Origin: Dugong dugon
Lineage: Eukaryota; Chordata; Mammalia; Sirenia; Dugongidae
Length of the DNA: 64,000 bases
Direction of reading: 5' to 3'
NCBI GenBank assembly: GCA_030035585.1
Contig: CM057475.1
Coordinates: 2,427,501 to 2,491,500, forward strand
Position numbers and translations under genes: made by a program. The notes beneath the pieces were generated by a model, which saw only the letters and a list, made by a program, of their open reading frames with translations, was not told the DNA's origin and did no database searches. How positions within the stretch are numbered: position 1 is the stretch's first letter; every line of letters begins with the position of its first letter. This document shows, piece by piece, positions 36,082 to 47,234 of the stretch.

Positions 36082-37577
36082 ACTTCCACATACTTGATGA
36101 CCAGATGGAGAAGAGCCAGGAAAACCAAGACCAGCATTTGTGCAAAATTGATTTCATCAACAACAAAACCCTAACTAAGGGCAGAAATAGTACATTAGGA
36201 AAAACATTTTGTCTGAACACAAACCCTGTTACATCAAGAAAAATACCTGGTAAATATGATTTGTATGGAATGAATTTGAATTACACTTCAGATTTAATTA
36301 TTAATAGTAGCAACTCTTTTGTAAAGAAATCTGAAGAGTTTAATACACACGGGAAATTGCTTCTCTGTACAAATCACAGAAATCCTCATTCCAGAGAGAA
36401 CTCTTTCGAGTATGATTGGAATAGGAAAGCCATTAGGCAAAATGAGGACCTTTTACAACCTCAGGATATTCAATCTTTCAAACGACTTTTTGGTTATAAT
36501 GAATGTGGGAAAACCTTCCATGAGGAGGCAGCCTCCATTAGCCATCACAGAGCATGCTTATGGGAGAAGCACTGTCAATATAATGAACCTGTGAGAAACT
36601 TTTCTGACAGACCAACATTCATTGTTCATCAGAGAACTCACACAAGGGAGAATCAGTATGAATTTAATGACTGTGGGAGGAGGTCTGTTGATGAGAAGTC
36701 AACTCTAATTAAACACCATGAAGTTCCCATGGGGGAGAAACACTGTGAGTGTAACCAGATTAAGAATAGTTTCCACAAAAAGACACTCCCCATTCACACT
36801 CAGAGAACTTATAAAGGAGAGAGAATCTTTGACTGTAATGAAAATTGGGACGTATTCTGCAAAAAGCCAAGCTTTACTCAGAATCAGCAAACACATAAAG
36901 GAAAAAAATCCTGTCAAATTAATCAATATGCTCACGCTTTTTGCCAGAAGCCAAATCATCCTACATATCAGAATACAGATATAAGAGAAAAACTTTATCA
37001 GTGTAGTGAATGTGGAAAAACCCTTGGCCATAAATCCTCTTTCATCCTACATCAGAGAATACACAGAGGGGAAAAGCCCTATGAATGCACTGAATGTGGG
37101 AAAACTTTTGGATATAGGTCAGGCCTCGCAGTACATCAGAGAATACACACAGGGGAGAAGCCCTATGAATGTAATGAATGTGGAAAAAATTTCTGTGAGA
37201 AGTCAAATCTCCGTGTACATCAGAGAACTCACACAGGGGAGAAACCCTATGAATGTAATGAATGTCAGAAAGCTTTCAGTGATAGGTCAGCTCTCACAGT
37301 ACATCAGAGAGTACATACTGGGGAGAAACCTTATGAATGTAAAGAATGTGGGAAACACTTCTCCCAGAAACCTAACTTCATTAATCATCAGAGAACTCAC
37401 ACAGGAGAGAAGCCCTATGAATGTAATGAATGTGGAAAATCTTTCTCTGTGAAGTCAAAACTTAGAGAACATCAGAGGACACACACAGGAGAGAAACCTC
37501 ATAAATGTAATGAATGTGGGAAAACTTTCTACCACAAGTCATCCCTCACAGTACATCACAGAACTCACACAGGGTAG
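36082..37577 (+). CDS. C2H2 zinc-finger exon of the KRAB zinc-finger gene
   Basis: Last coding exon of a probable DNA-binding transcriptional repressor acting in the nucleus. With 127 and 96 bp upstream, total coding is 1,719 bp, an exact multiple of three. It opens DFHILDDQMEKSQENQDQHL, a spacer I associate with the ZNF33/ZNF37/ZNF248 group (not verified). Counting from KRAB-A, residues 380-572 hold seven intact C-X2-C-X12-H-X3-H fingers at 28-residue spacing with TGEKP linkers. Inferred contact residues (-1,2,3,6) in order: HSSL, YSGV, ESNV, DSAV, QPNN, VSKE, HSSV. About six upstream finger units have lost Cys or His ligands. The frame stops at TAG 37575-37577 where GAG is expected, trimming the array. 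Confidence 0.92.
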
Positions 37578-37742
<165 letters not shown>

Positions 37743-38310
37743 CATCCTGAAGGCTCAGAAACCTTCACGCTCTTGTCAGAATCATTGCTTAACAGAAGAA
37801 ACCCTGTGGGAGGAGGGAGGAGAGGAATCTAATAAATGAGAAAACTCTTTTGCCCAGAAGTGACATTTCATTAAACAACAATTAATATTTAGGAAACCTT
37901 ATTAATATTTTGAACATGTTACAGCATCAGCAAAAAGTTTAAACTACATACTGTATCAGTGAGTTTGTATTGGATGTAACTATATCATTTTAGGATTTGT
38001 GAATTAAAATTTTTCCCTTAAAATATTATACTAGAATTCTTGTTTCAGATATAATATCTTTTTTATTGAACGTATTCAGTAATGGACATAATATGAATAG
38101 GAATCTTTTTTAAAAAACTAATGAGTTGAATAATTCCTGATATTACACAAAAATATGAAGAGTCCCTTTTGCAGGGTATGTATGAGTGTGCTATATATGA
38201 GAAATTTTGCATGTTAAGTTTGCTTATTGGAACTCAGCATTAGAATAGGAAATATACATGTTTGCTTAATAAGTATGACATGCTTTCAGTTTCTCACAAT
38301 ATCTGGGTAT
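37743..38310 (+). other. Probable KZFP 3'UTR and flank
   Basis: AT-rich with an AATAAA at 37831-37836, which could serve as a poly(A) signal but sits only about 250 bp after the stop. No repeat or coding sequence recognised up to the L1 tail at 38310. Confidence 0.4.
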
Positions 38311-38765
38311 ATTTTGCTTTAGTTGAAATTTTTATTGAGATAATTGTAGATTGTGAGATGTAAGAAATAATTCAGAGTGATCCTGTGTACCCTTTACCCA
38401 GTTTTCTCTAATGGTAACATCATCCAAAACTAGTATACAATATCACAAACTAAGAGAATAACATTGATAGAATGCATTGATCATGTTCACATTTTCCCAA
38501 TTTTACTTATACTCATTTATGTGTATTCGGTTCTGTACAGTCTTATCACATGTGTAGGACTGTGTATCCACCACCATAGTCCAGATACAGAACATTTCCA
38601 GTACCAGAGGATTCTGTGTGTTTTCCTTTTATAACCACAGCCACCTCCCTCCTGCATTCTCCTCATCTGTCTCTAACTCCTGGCAACTAGTAATGTGTTT
38701 TATGTTTCTAAAGTTTTGTTGTTTAATAAATGTTACATGAATGGAATCATAGAATGTGTAATCTT
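38310..38765 (-). repeat. Ancient L1 3'UTR, antisense
   Basis: Landmarks 'gaaatttttattgagataattg', 'accctttacccagttttctc' and 'cctggcaactagtaatgtg' are typical of old L1M 3' ends read in reverse. It is interrupted by the next L1 tail. Confidence 0.65.
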
Positions 38766-39838
38766 TGTTTAAATTATTTTTTATTGTGGTGAAAATAGAC
38801 ACAACAATGCATACACCATCACAGCAATTTCTACACATACAGTTCAGTGATAGTGTTTACACTCTTCAAGTTGTGCATCCATTCTCCCCATCCTTTTCCC
38901 AAACATTTTACTACCATTAAAATAATCTCAGTGTCCTCTACGCAAAAACTCTCCCTTTCTTCCATCCTCCCTCTCCTGGTAACTACTAATAATCTTTGGT
39001 TTCTATATATTTGCTTATTTCATAAAAGTGAGCTCATACAATATTTGTCCTTTTGTGACTGACTTAGTTCGCTCAGCATAATGTGTTCAGGGTTTATCCA
39101 TGTTGTGGCAAGCATTAGAACTTCATTTCTCTTTACGGCTGCATAATATTCCATTGTATGTATAAATCACATTTTTAGCCATCTGTTGGTGCACACTTCA
39201 GTTGTTTCCACCTTTTCGCTATTGTGAAAAGTGCTGCAGTGAACATTGGTATACTGGTTTCTGTTTTCATTATTTCACTTCTTCTGGGTATATACCTAGG
39301 ACTGGGATTGCTGGATCAAATGGTAATTCTGTGTTCAGCTTTTTGAGGAACTGCCACACTATTTTCCACCGTGGCTACACCGTTTAACATTCCCACCAAC
39401 AATGGATGAGGCTTCCAGTTTCTCCACAACCTTGCCAACACTTGTTTTCTGTTCATTTTATCATTGCCATTTCGATAGGGGTGAGATGGTATATCGTTGT
39501 AGTTATGATTTGCATCTCTCTAACGGCTAATGACATTGAGCATCTTTTCATGTGCTCGTTGGCCATTTGAATATCCTCTCGTGATATGTATGTTCAAGTG
39601 ACTTGCCTATTTTTTGATTGGGTTGTTTGTCTTTTGGTTGTTAAGTTGTAAAAGTTTTTAAAAAATATATGTATTTTGGATATTATATCCTTATCAGATA
39701 TTTGGTTTGGTTCCCAAAATTTTCTCCCAACCTGTAAATTGTTTTTTTACTTTTTTGATAAAGTCCTTTGATAAACAAAATTATTTAATTTTTCTGAGGT
39801 CCCATTTATCTATTTTATCTCTTGTTCTTTGTACTTTT
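38766..39838 (-). mobile_element. 5'-truncated L1 tail, antisense
   Basis: 'ttttttattgtggtgaaaatag' marks the 3' end. 'catacaatatttgtccttttg', 'ataatattccattgtatg', 'gggattgctggatcaaatgg' and 'cccatttatctattttatctc' follow, covering the 3'UTR and ORF2 C-terminal third. Confidence 0.85.
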
Positions 39839-39849
39839 TGTTGACATAT

Positions 39850-40873
39850 CTGAAAATATACAGAGAGCTTTTAAAACTCAACAATAAGAAAAACAGTCCA
39901 ATTTAAAAGTGGGCAAAAGATCTGAGCAGAAGACGTAAGCATATGAGCAAAAAAGTGGGCAAATAAGCCTATGAAAAGATGCTCACCATCATATGTCATT
40001 AGGGAATTACACATTGAAGCAACAATGAGATACACACCTAGTAGAATGGCTAAAATCCAAGGTACTGACGAGCAAATGCCGGTGAGGATGTGGAGCAGCA
40101 GTCACTCTCATTCATTGCTGGTGGGGATGCAAATATGATACAGACTCTTTGGAAGAAAGTTGGACAGTTTCTTACAAAGGTAAACATAGTCTTATTATAT
40201 GATCCAGCACTTGCTCCCTAGAGTTGTAAGCATGTCCATACAAAAACCTGTAAAGGAATGTTTATAGCTACTCCATTCATAATTGTCACAAATTGGAAGC
40301 AACCAAGATGTCCTTAAATTGGTGAATGAATAAACTCGTGTATTCATATAATGATATATTTTTCAGCAATAAAAAGAACTATCAAGTCATGAAAAAACAT
40401 GGAGGAACTTTAAATACATATTGCTAAATTGAAGGCAATCTGAAAAGGCTACATACTGTGATTCCAACTATATGACAATCTGGAAAAGGCACAGCTATAG
40501 AGACAGTAAAAACATCAGTGGTTGCCAGAGGTTTGGGGGTGAGCTCAGAAGGGGGGAGATGGAATAGGTGGAGCATAGAGCATTTTAAGGGCAGCAAAAC
40601 TATTCTGTGTGGTACTGTAATAACATATATGAAATCATGCATTTGTTAAAACCCATAGGACTGTAGAATATGAAGCGTGAACCGTAATGTAAAAATGAAA
40701 TTATTGAATAATAATGTATCGATATTGGTTCATCAGTTGTAACAAATGAACCACACCAATGCAAGATGTTAATAATAGGAGAAAATGGTAAAGGAAAGAG
40801 TTCTCTGTACTTTCTGCTCAGTTTTTCTGTAAAGCTAAAACAACTCTAAAAAATAAAGTCTTGTAATTAAAAA
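39850..40873 (+). mobile_element. 5'-truncated old L1 tail, sense
   Basis: ORF2 C-terminal region ('gagatacacacctagtagaatgg', 'ggaagcaaccaagatgtcc') leads into an old L1M-like 3'UTR ('cagtggttgccagaggtttgg', 'cataggactgtagaatatg'). It ends 'aaaaaataaagtcttg' and a short A tail near 40873. It points away from 38766-39838, so the two form an inverted pair. Confidence 0.8.
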
Positions 40874-40892
40874 AAAAAAGACTAGTTGACTA

Positions 40893-41115
40893 TTTAAAAC
40901 AAGTGTAAGCCAACTACAGCCTGCTTGGCCAGTGTGGCTTGTGGTTGTCTTTTGTATGCCCGTGAGCTAAGAATGGCTTTTATAGTTTTAAAGGCTTGTG
41001 GGGGAAAAAAAAAAAAAAGAAGAATATGTAACAGAAACCACATTTGGCCCACAAAGCTTAAAGTATTTACTATCTGACTTTTTACAGGAAATGTTTGCAA
41101 AATCCCTTGTTTAAA
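40893..41115. mobile_element. hAT-Charlie-like MITE remnant
   Basis: Contains 'ccaactacagcctgcttggcc', 'gcccgtgagctaagaatgg' and 'ttggcccacaaagcttaaag', as in non-autonomous Charlie elements. Ends 'caagtgtaagccaac' and 'gtttgcaaaatcccttg' are an imperfect inverted pair. Confidence 0.6.
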
Positions 41116-41145
41116 GTAGAATTAACAATGTATATGGGATTTATG

Positions 41146-41307
41146 GAACCCTGGTGGCATAGTGGTTAAGAGCTCGGCTGCTAACCAAAAGGTCATCATT
41201 CAAATCCACTAGCTGCTCCTTGGAAACCCTATGTGGCAGTTCTCCTCTGTCCTGTAGGGTCGCTATGAGTTGGAATTGTCTTGATGGCAACGGGTTTTGG
41301 TTTTGGT
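41146..41307 (+). mobile_element. AfroSINE-type SINE, first of a tandem pair
   Basis: 'gaaccctggtggcatagtgg' to 'gatggcaacgggttttgg'. Flanked by tatgggatttatg (41133-41145) and tatgggacttacg (41308-41320). Confidence 0.92.
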
Positions 41308-41320
41308 TATGGGACTTACG

Positions 41321-41465
41321 GGGCCCTGGTGGTGCAGTGGTTAAGAGTTTGGCTGCTAACGAAAAGGTCAGCAGTTGGAATCTACCAGTCTCGGAGACCC
41401 TATGGGGCAGTTCTGCTCTGTCCTATAGGGTCACTATGAGTTGGAATCAATTTTATGGCAACAGG
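41321..41465 (+). mobile_element. AfroSINE-type SINE, second of a tandem pair
   Basis: 'gggccctggtggtgcagtgg' to 'ttttatggcaacagg'. Flanked by the 41308-41320 copy and another tatgggatttatg at 41466-41478. Three copies of the target sequence thus bracket two SINEs. Confidence 0.92.
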
Positions 41466-41644
41466 TATGGGATTTATGACATGTCTATAAGTAAAATATT
41501 TGACTACAAAATTATTAATAGATCAAGCCTAATTTAAAGAAAACAACTGTCACCAGTAGTATTTATTGTATTTTACACAAAATAAAAAATGGTACTGTAT
41601 TTTTGCAGTTAGCCTTCTCACTTATATATGGAGACTCGCTCAGT

Positions 41645-42592
41645 GGTGAGTATAGTAGGCAGCCTCAGTGATGGCCCCCAATGATCCCCACCTCCTGGTG
41701 TTCATGTCTGTTATGGATTGAATTGTGTCTCCTCAAGATATGTGTTGGAATCCTAATCCCTATACCTGTGAATGTAATCCTGTTTGGGAATAGGGATTTC
41801 ACTGTTAATAAGGCCATATCAGTGTGGGGTATGTCATAAACCTAACCATTTGTGAGTTGTAAAGAGTAGCAATGACACAGACAAGGAAGCACAAATGGGA
41901 AAATAGATGGCTTCATGAAGATCACCAAGAAACTGAGGAACTCAGAGGCAACAAGCTGAAACAATCTTTCCCGAGATCCAGCAGAGAGAGAGTCTTCCCC
42001 TATAGTCGGTGCCCTGAATTCAGACTCTAGCCCATGAAACTGTGAGAAAATAAATTTCTGTTCTTGTGGTATTTGTGTTACAGCATCTCTAGAAAACTAA
42101 GACAATGCCGTTGTGTAATTCCCTCTCCTTCATCGTGGGCTGGACTTAGTGACTCCTTCTAATGAATAGTGTACAGCAGAAGTGATGGGGTGTCACTCAC
42201 AAGATTAGGTTACAAAACAACTGTGGGTTTTCTCCCTTCCTTTTCTCTCTCTCTGATCACTCTCACAGTAGGATGCAAGGTGCCATGTTGTGACCAGCCC
42301 TATGGAGAGGCCACATGTTACAGTGAGGACTGAGGCCCTTAGTCCAATAGCCTGCAAGGAATTTGAAGCCTGCCAGCAACCACACGAGAAGGAGTGAGCT
42401 TAGAAACATGCTTTAACTCCGGTACGGTTTTGAGATGACTGCAGCTCCTACACCCACAGGAGAGACAGAGGCACCCAGTTAAACTGCCTGTATTTCTGAC
42501 CCACAGAAACTGTAAGGTAATAAACGTTTGTTGTTTTAAGCTGGTATGTTTTGGGACAGTTTGTTACATGACAATAGATAACTAATACACTG
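41645..42592 (+). mobile_element. Old LTR (MLT1/MaLR-like) split by a younger LTR
   Basis: Outer pieces are about 41645-41708 and 42105-42592. The right piece has 'tgggctggacttagtgactcc', 'gatggggtgtcactcacaag', 'gacccacagaaactgtaagg', 'taataaacgtttgttg' and the end 'gataactaataca', which I associate with MLT1-type LTRs. Exact family not assigned. Confidence 0.6.
41709..42104 (+). mobile_element. Solo LTR (MaLR type), older relative
   Basis: Starts 'tgttatggattgaattgtg' and ends 'aactaagaca'. The 5-bp duplication is atgtc (41704-41708) and atgcc (42105-42109), 4 of 5. It is shorter than the 481-bp LTRs and nearer to the copy at 56974. Confidence 0.85.
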
Positions 42593-42619
42593 AGCCATTT
42601 CTGGGACAAGTGTCCCCTC

Positions 42620-43084
42620 CTTCTCTGTTTCCTGAAGAGTGTGTAAGGTTGGTGGTGTTTCTTTGTTTAATGTTCAGTGATTTCACTGGCGAAACCATGT
42701 GAACTGTAATATTCTTTGTGAAAATGTGTTTGGTAAAGAGTATAATTTCAGTAGTAGATATAGGGCTATCCTTCAATTTTGGTAAGTTTTCTTTCTCAAG
42801 AAATTTGTCTATTTCCTCTAGTTGAGGATTTTATTGGCATAAAGTTACCATGATCTGTTTTTATTCTTTTATTGTCTAAAACCTGTGCTGATATTCCTTC
42901 TTTCTTTCCTAATATCAAAATTTGTGAGTTCTCACTCCTCTTTTCCTAATAAATTACGTTGGAGGTTTATCAATTTTATTAATCTTTTCAATGAGCCATC
43001 TTTGGGTTTTGTTAATTTTCTCTATTTGTTTTCCCTTGCATGATTTCTACTGTTACCTTTATTATTTTGTTCTACTTTCTTTGG
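42620..43084 (-). repeat. Ancient L1 ORF2, antisense (part 1 of 3)
   Basis: 'gatttcactggcgaaaccatg', 'caagaaatttgtctatttcc' and 'caatgagccatctttgggttttg' are typical of antisense old L1 ORF2. The same element resumes at 45722 and again at 55020. Confidence 0.75.
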
Positions 43085-43276
43085 AAGGAGCCCTTGTGGT
43101 GCAATGGTTAAGCCCTCAGCTGCTAACCGAAAGGTTAGCAGTTTGAACCTACCCAGCACTCTGGTGATCTGCTACTGTAAAAATCACAGCCAAGAAAACG
43201 CAGTGGGGCAGTTCTACTCTGTCACGTGGGGTCACCATGAGTCAGAATCGAGTCAATGGCATCCAACAACAACATT
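43085..43276 (+). mobile_element. AfroSINE-type SINE (longer variant)
   Basis: 'gagcccttgtggtgcaatgg', 'agctgctaaccgaaaggttagc', an extra 'gatctgctactgtaaaaatc' block, then 'gtcagaatcgagtcaatggc' and a CAA-rich tail. It lies at the poly(A) side of the RNF138 retrocopy. Confidence 0.88.
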
Positions 43277-43682
43277 TTCTTTTTTATTTTTTCCCAAAAT
43301 TAACATTTTTATTAAATCAAGTTAAAAAATGTTGACTTTAGAAAAGTCAACAAGGGTTTTAACAAAACCAAAATATATCTTTTTATACAATATATGTATA
43401 TATTGGCAGCAAACTACTTTTGAGATTTTATGTTCTTTCAGTTATTTTAAGGAAAGCATATACAATGTATATTAGTATGGAATGTCAGCTAATCCACTTT
43501 TCATCCTTTATTCTGTGATTTGGGGCTTCTAGTACAAGATACTTTATGATTCTCATTAATGAATATTAAGAACAAACTGAGTTTTGACTAAAAAGTAATG
43601 AAACAGAGTGGCTGGTAGAATCTGTTTTACTACTTCCTAGTCAAACATTATCTTTGAGAATAACAAATGAGCACCAAATAAA

Positions 43683-43731
<49 letters not shown>

Positions 43732-45721
43732 ATAAACTCAATTTTTAAGGTGTAACAGCAGCCAACTAGACCACTTAGCATTTGACTTACTTTCTTAAAT
43801 TTGGTGATATACAAAATTTTAATCAAATCACATAAACACTTCAATCCTATTTTGTCCATTTCTTAAATCCTTAATAGAAACTGTATGTAATCTGATAAAC
43901 TGTATGTATATATAATGTGCAGCTCTTTAGCTTTGAATTTCCAAACAGAAACGAAGCCAAACCTCTCATTTAGATAAATATTCAGAATATAATATCACCA
44001 ACTGAAAATTTCTAGTAAGTTTTATCTTAGCTAATCAGAAATACTGGCTATTGAAAAATTCTGAGGCCAAAGAGATGTTATCCAGCTTATTTCACTTTGA
44101 GTTTACAAATTAGGCAGCCAAAAAAACAAGATTGAAACTACCAACTGCTCACCAAGGAAATAAAATTTTCTCTTGATATTTCCTTCTAATACCAAAAAGA
44201 AAATATCTTTACAATGAGCTTTCACTTTTTAAAGAGTCATGTTATTAAAGAAATCTCACTAGTCTTCAAAAATACTGGAAGTTATATAAATAAAATTTTC
44301 TTAAAGATGAATTCTTCAGCTAGAATCTGTATTAAAAAAAGCTTACTTTGGATTGTTCCATTTGTATTTCAAGTTTCCACTCTGCAACTCTGATAAACTG
44401 ACTCAGATATGTTAGGTTTTTATCAATCACATCTTTAGAATTTGCAACTGTGAGTTACCTGTGTACGATAAAGTAAATGCAAGAAACTGCACCAAATTTC
44501 AGAAGCAACATAATGAAAAATTCAATATGAAACACAAAAAAATAAGGTACAACAGGGATTCCCTTTTCACCATTACATTAGTAAAATATAATCCTCTTTA
44601 TGCTTTAAAATAGGCTAATGTCATGACTTTCATTTTTTATCAAGAGGATGAAGTTGTTAGATGCCCCATCTTTATTTTTTAATTAAAAAAACTAGAACAA
44701 TAGACCAAATTACTTTTATTAATATAAGCATCAAGTTATTGATTGAAATGGTGACTTCATGTAGTTTTTGCCTTAAACATGTCACTTGCAGGTAAAAAGA
44801 TGCAGAGACCTTTACAACCTTCAGATGTTTACTTGAAAAGATTCCTCAACAGCAGTTTGATACTGGGTTTCCTCATCTAGCTGAAGATTCACAAATTCTC
44901 CATATCAAACTGATGTCTTTGATTAGATGACTAACAAAATTTCTAGTAATTTGGCTAGGATCTCCCCAAGGAAGAGACACACAAATAGGACACGTCACAG
45001 GAACTATTTGAAATAGGTGATTACTGTTACAGTGATCCCGTAAATTCTGTCTGGTAAAATTTGATTCTTGACACAGTGGACACTTAAAGGTGGGATGCCC
45101 AGAAGAAGTTGTATTCTCTTGGTAAGTTTCTGTGTTATCAGATGTGGATGTTTCACTCCTATTACTGTTCCCTGCCAAATCTGGAGAGATCTGAAAGTTT
45201 AGAATGATAGAAGAAGCACTATGTTCATCCTGATACTTCTTTACAAGATTTGTAATGATGTCTCATGTGATAGAATTTAATCTGTTTTGCACAGCATCTG
45301 CAGCTACCAGAAAACTTCCTCATGATATTTTCAAGGTCTAAAGCCTGTTCAGGACATGCTCTCTCTTCTAGTCACATTTCCACGACAGAGGGGACAATGT
45401 ATTCCACCTTTTCTCATTGCAGTCAGGAAACATTTTCTGCAGAAAACGTGCTGACAGGCCGCAGTCTGCACAGGCGTTTTGAGCACCTCCTGACAAGAGG
45501 CGGCAGTAGGAATCATCTTCAGTGTAGGACGTGACCGCGGAGAGCTCCTTGGCCAAGGCGGAGGATGAGGGACCAAGGCGATTGAGGCAATGGTGGAGGT
45601 GGTGGTGGCGGGCCCAGGGCCGATTCCCTGGCTCTTCAGCAAGGTGGCGGCTCCTTCTCCCGCCCCGCGTCTCTGCCTGCAGCCTCCCTTTGCTCTGCCG
45701 CCCACAACAACACTCTTTGGA
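43277..45721 (-). pseudogene. RNF138: Processed RNF138 pseudogene (retrocopy)
   Basis: RNF138 is a RING-type E3 ubiquitin ligase with C2H2 fingers. This intron-less copy is read on the - strand: GC-rich 5'UTR to about 45557, coding relic about 45556-44820, long AT-rich 3'UTR to about 43277. Recognisable pieces are the RING finger (CQEVLKTPVQTAACQHVFCR, CFLTAMRKGGIHCPLCRGN), then NRSETSTSDNTETYQENTT and the finger FKCPLCQESNFTRQNLRDHC, then VPVTCPICVSLPWGDPSQIT. The expected initiator is TTG. A frameshift lies between the N-terminal ELSAVTSYTEDDSYC and the RING, and others split the C-terminus. Candidate target duplication 'ctttctttgga' / 'cactctttgga' at 43075 and 45711 is imperfect. It is embedded in an ancient L1. 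Confidence 0.9.
43686..43733. repeat. (TG)n microsatellite
   Basis: About 20 TG units followed by CG/TG variation, inside the retrocopy 3'UTR. Confidence 0.95.
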
Positions 45722-46061
45722 TTCATATTGCTCTTTCCTCCCCTGGCTTCTTAATGTGGAAATTTAGGTCATTAATTCTTAAGCCTTTCTTCCCTTCTAA
45801 TGTAAACATTTAGTGCTATGAATAGGCCTTCAGACACTGTTTTAGCTGCAATCTACAAATTTTGTTGTTTTATTTTTATCATTAAATTAGAAGTATTTCC
45901 TAATTATCTCATGAACTCTTCTTTGGTTTAGTTATTATATAGTATATTGTTTAATTTCCATATACTTATGGTATTTCTCGATATATTAATGTCATTGATA
46001 CCCAGTTTAGTTAGGTTGTGGTCTGAGAACCTATTCTGTAAAATTGGAATATTTTGAAATT
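45722..46061 (-). repeat. Ancient L1 ORF2, antisense (part 2 of 3)
   Basis: Continues 42620-43084 in L1 order: 'cttcttaatgtggaaatttagg', 'gttttagctgcaatctacaaa' and 'aggttgtggtctgagaacc'. Cut by L1 copy 4. Confidence 0.75.
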
Positions 46062-46073
46062 TATTACTACTTA
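46062..46073. repeat. Target-site duplication, left copy (L1 copy 4)
   Basis: tattactactta here equals 55020-55031, inside the ancient L1. Confidence 0.88.
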
Positions 46074-47234
46074 TTTATTTTTTTGTACTTCAGATGAAGG
46101 CTTACAGAACAAATAGTTTCTCAAGAAACAGTAGTACACATATTATTTTATGACATTGGTTAATAAACCTACAACATATCAACACTCTCCCTTCTCGACC
46201 TTTTTTTTTTTTGTGAAAATATACATAGCCAAAGATACACTGTTTCAAAAATTTCTACATGCACAGTTCACTGACATCGATGACGCTCTTCCAATTGTAC
46301 TGCTATTCTCACTGAAGATGAAGACTTACAGAACAAAATAGTTTCTCATTTAACAGTACACATGTTGCCCTATGACAATGGTTAACAACCTCACAACACA
46401 TCAACACTATCCTTACCCAACCTTGGGTTCCCTATCACCAGCTTTCCTGTCCCCTTCTGCCTTCTGGCCCTTGCCCCTGGACTGCTGTGCCTCATTAGTC
46501 CCATTTGGTTTATGGGACTGTCCACTCCCCAGAGGAATGGTGAACCTCGGAAATGACTTCACTGTTGAGCTAAAAGGGTGTCTGTGGAGCATACTCTCAG
46601 GGTTTCTCCAGTCTCCTTTAGGCCAGTAAATCTGGTCTTTTTTTGTGAGTTACAATTTTGTCCTACATCCTTCTCCAGCTCTGTCCAGAACCCTCTGTTG
46701 TGATCCCAGTCAGAGCAGTGAGTGGTGGTAGCTGGGCACCATCTAGCTGTACTGGACTCAGTCCGGTGGAGACCTTGGTAGCTGTGGACAATTAGTCCTT
46801 CAGACTAATCTTTTCCTTGTATCCTGTTCTCTTCATTCTCCCTTGCTCTCGAAGGGATGAGACCAGTGGACTATCTTAGATGGCTGCTCACAGGCTTTTA
46901 AGACCCCAGACGCTACTCACTAAGGTAGAATGTAGAACATTGTCTTTATAAACTGTGTTATGTCAGTTGAGCTAGATGTTGCCCAAATCCATGGTCCCCA
47001 CAGCCTTCCACCCAGCAATTCAGTCCCTCAGGGAGTTTGCGTGTGCCTATGGTGCTTCCATGACCTTTCCTTGTATAAGTTGTGCTGGTTTCCCCTGTAT
47101 TGTGTACTGTCTCACCCTTCACCCAAGATTTCACTTATCTATTGCCTATTTAATATTCCTCCCCCACCCCTCCCATCCCTTGTAACCAACAAAGATTGTT
47201 ACATTTTGTGTGTGAACTTTTTCATGGGTTTTTA

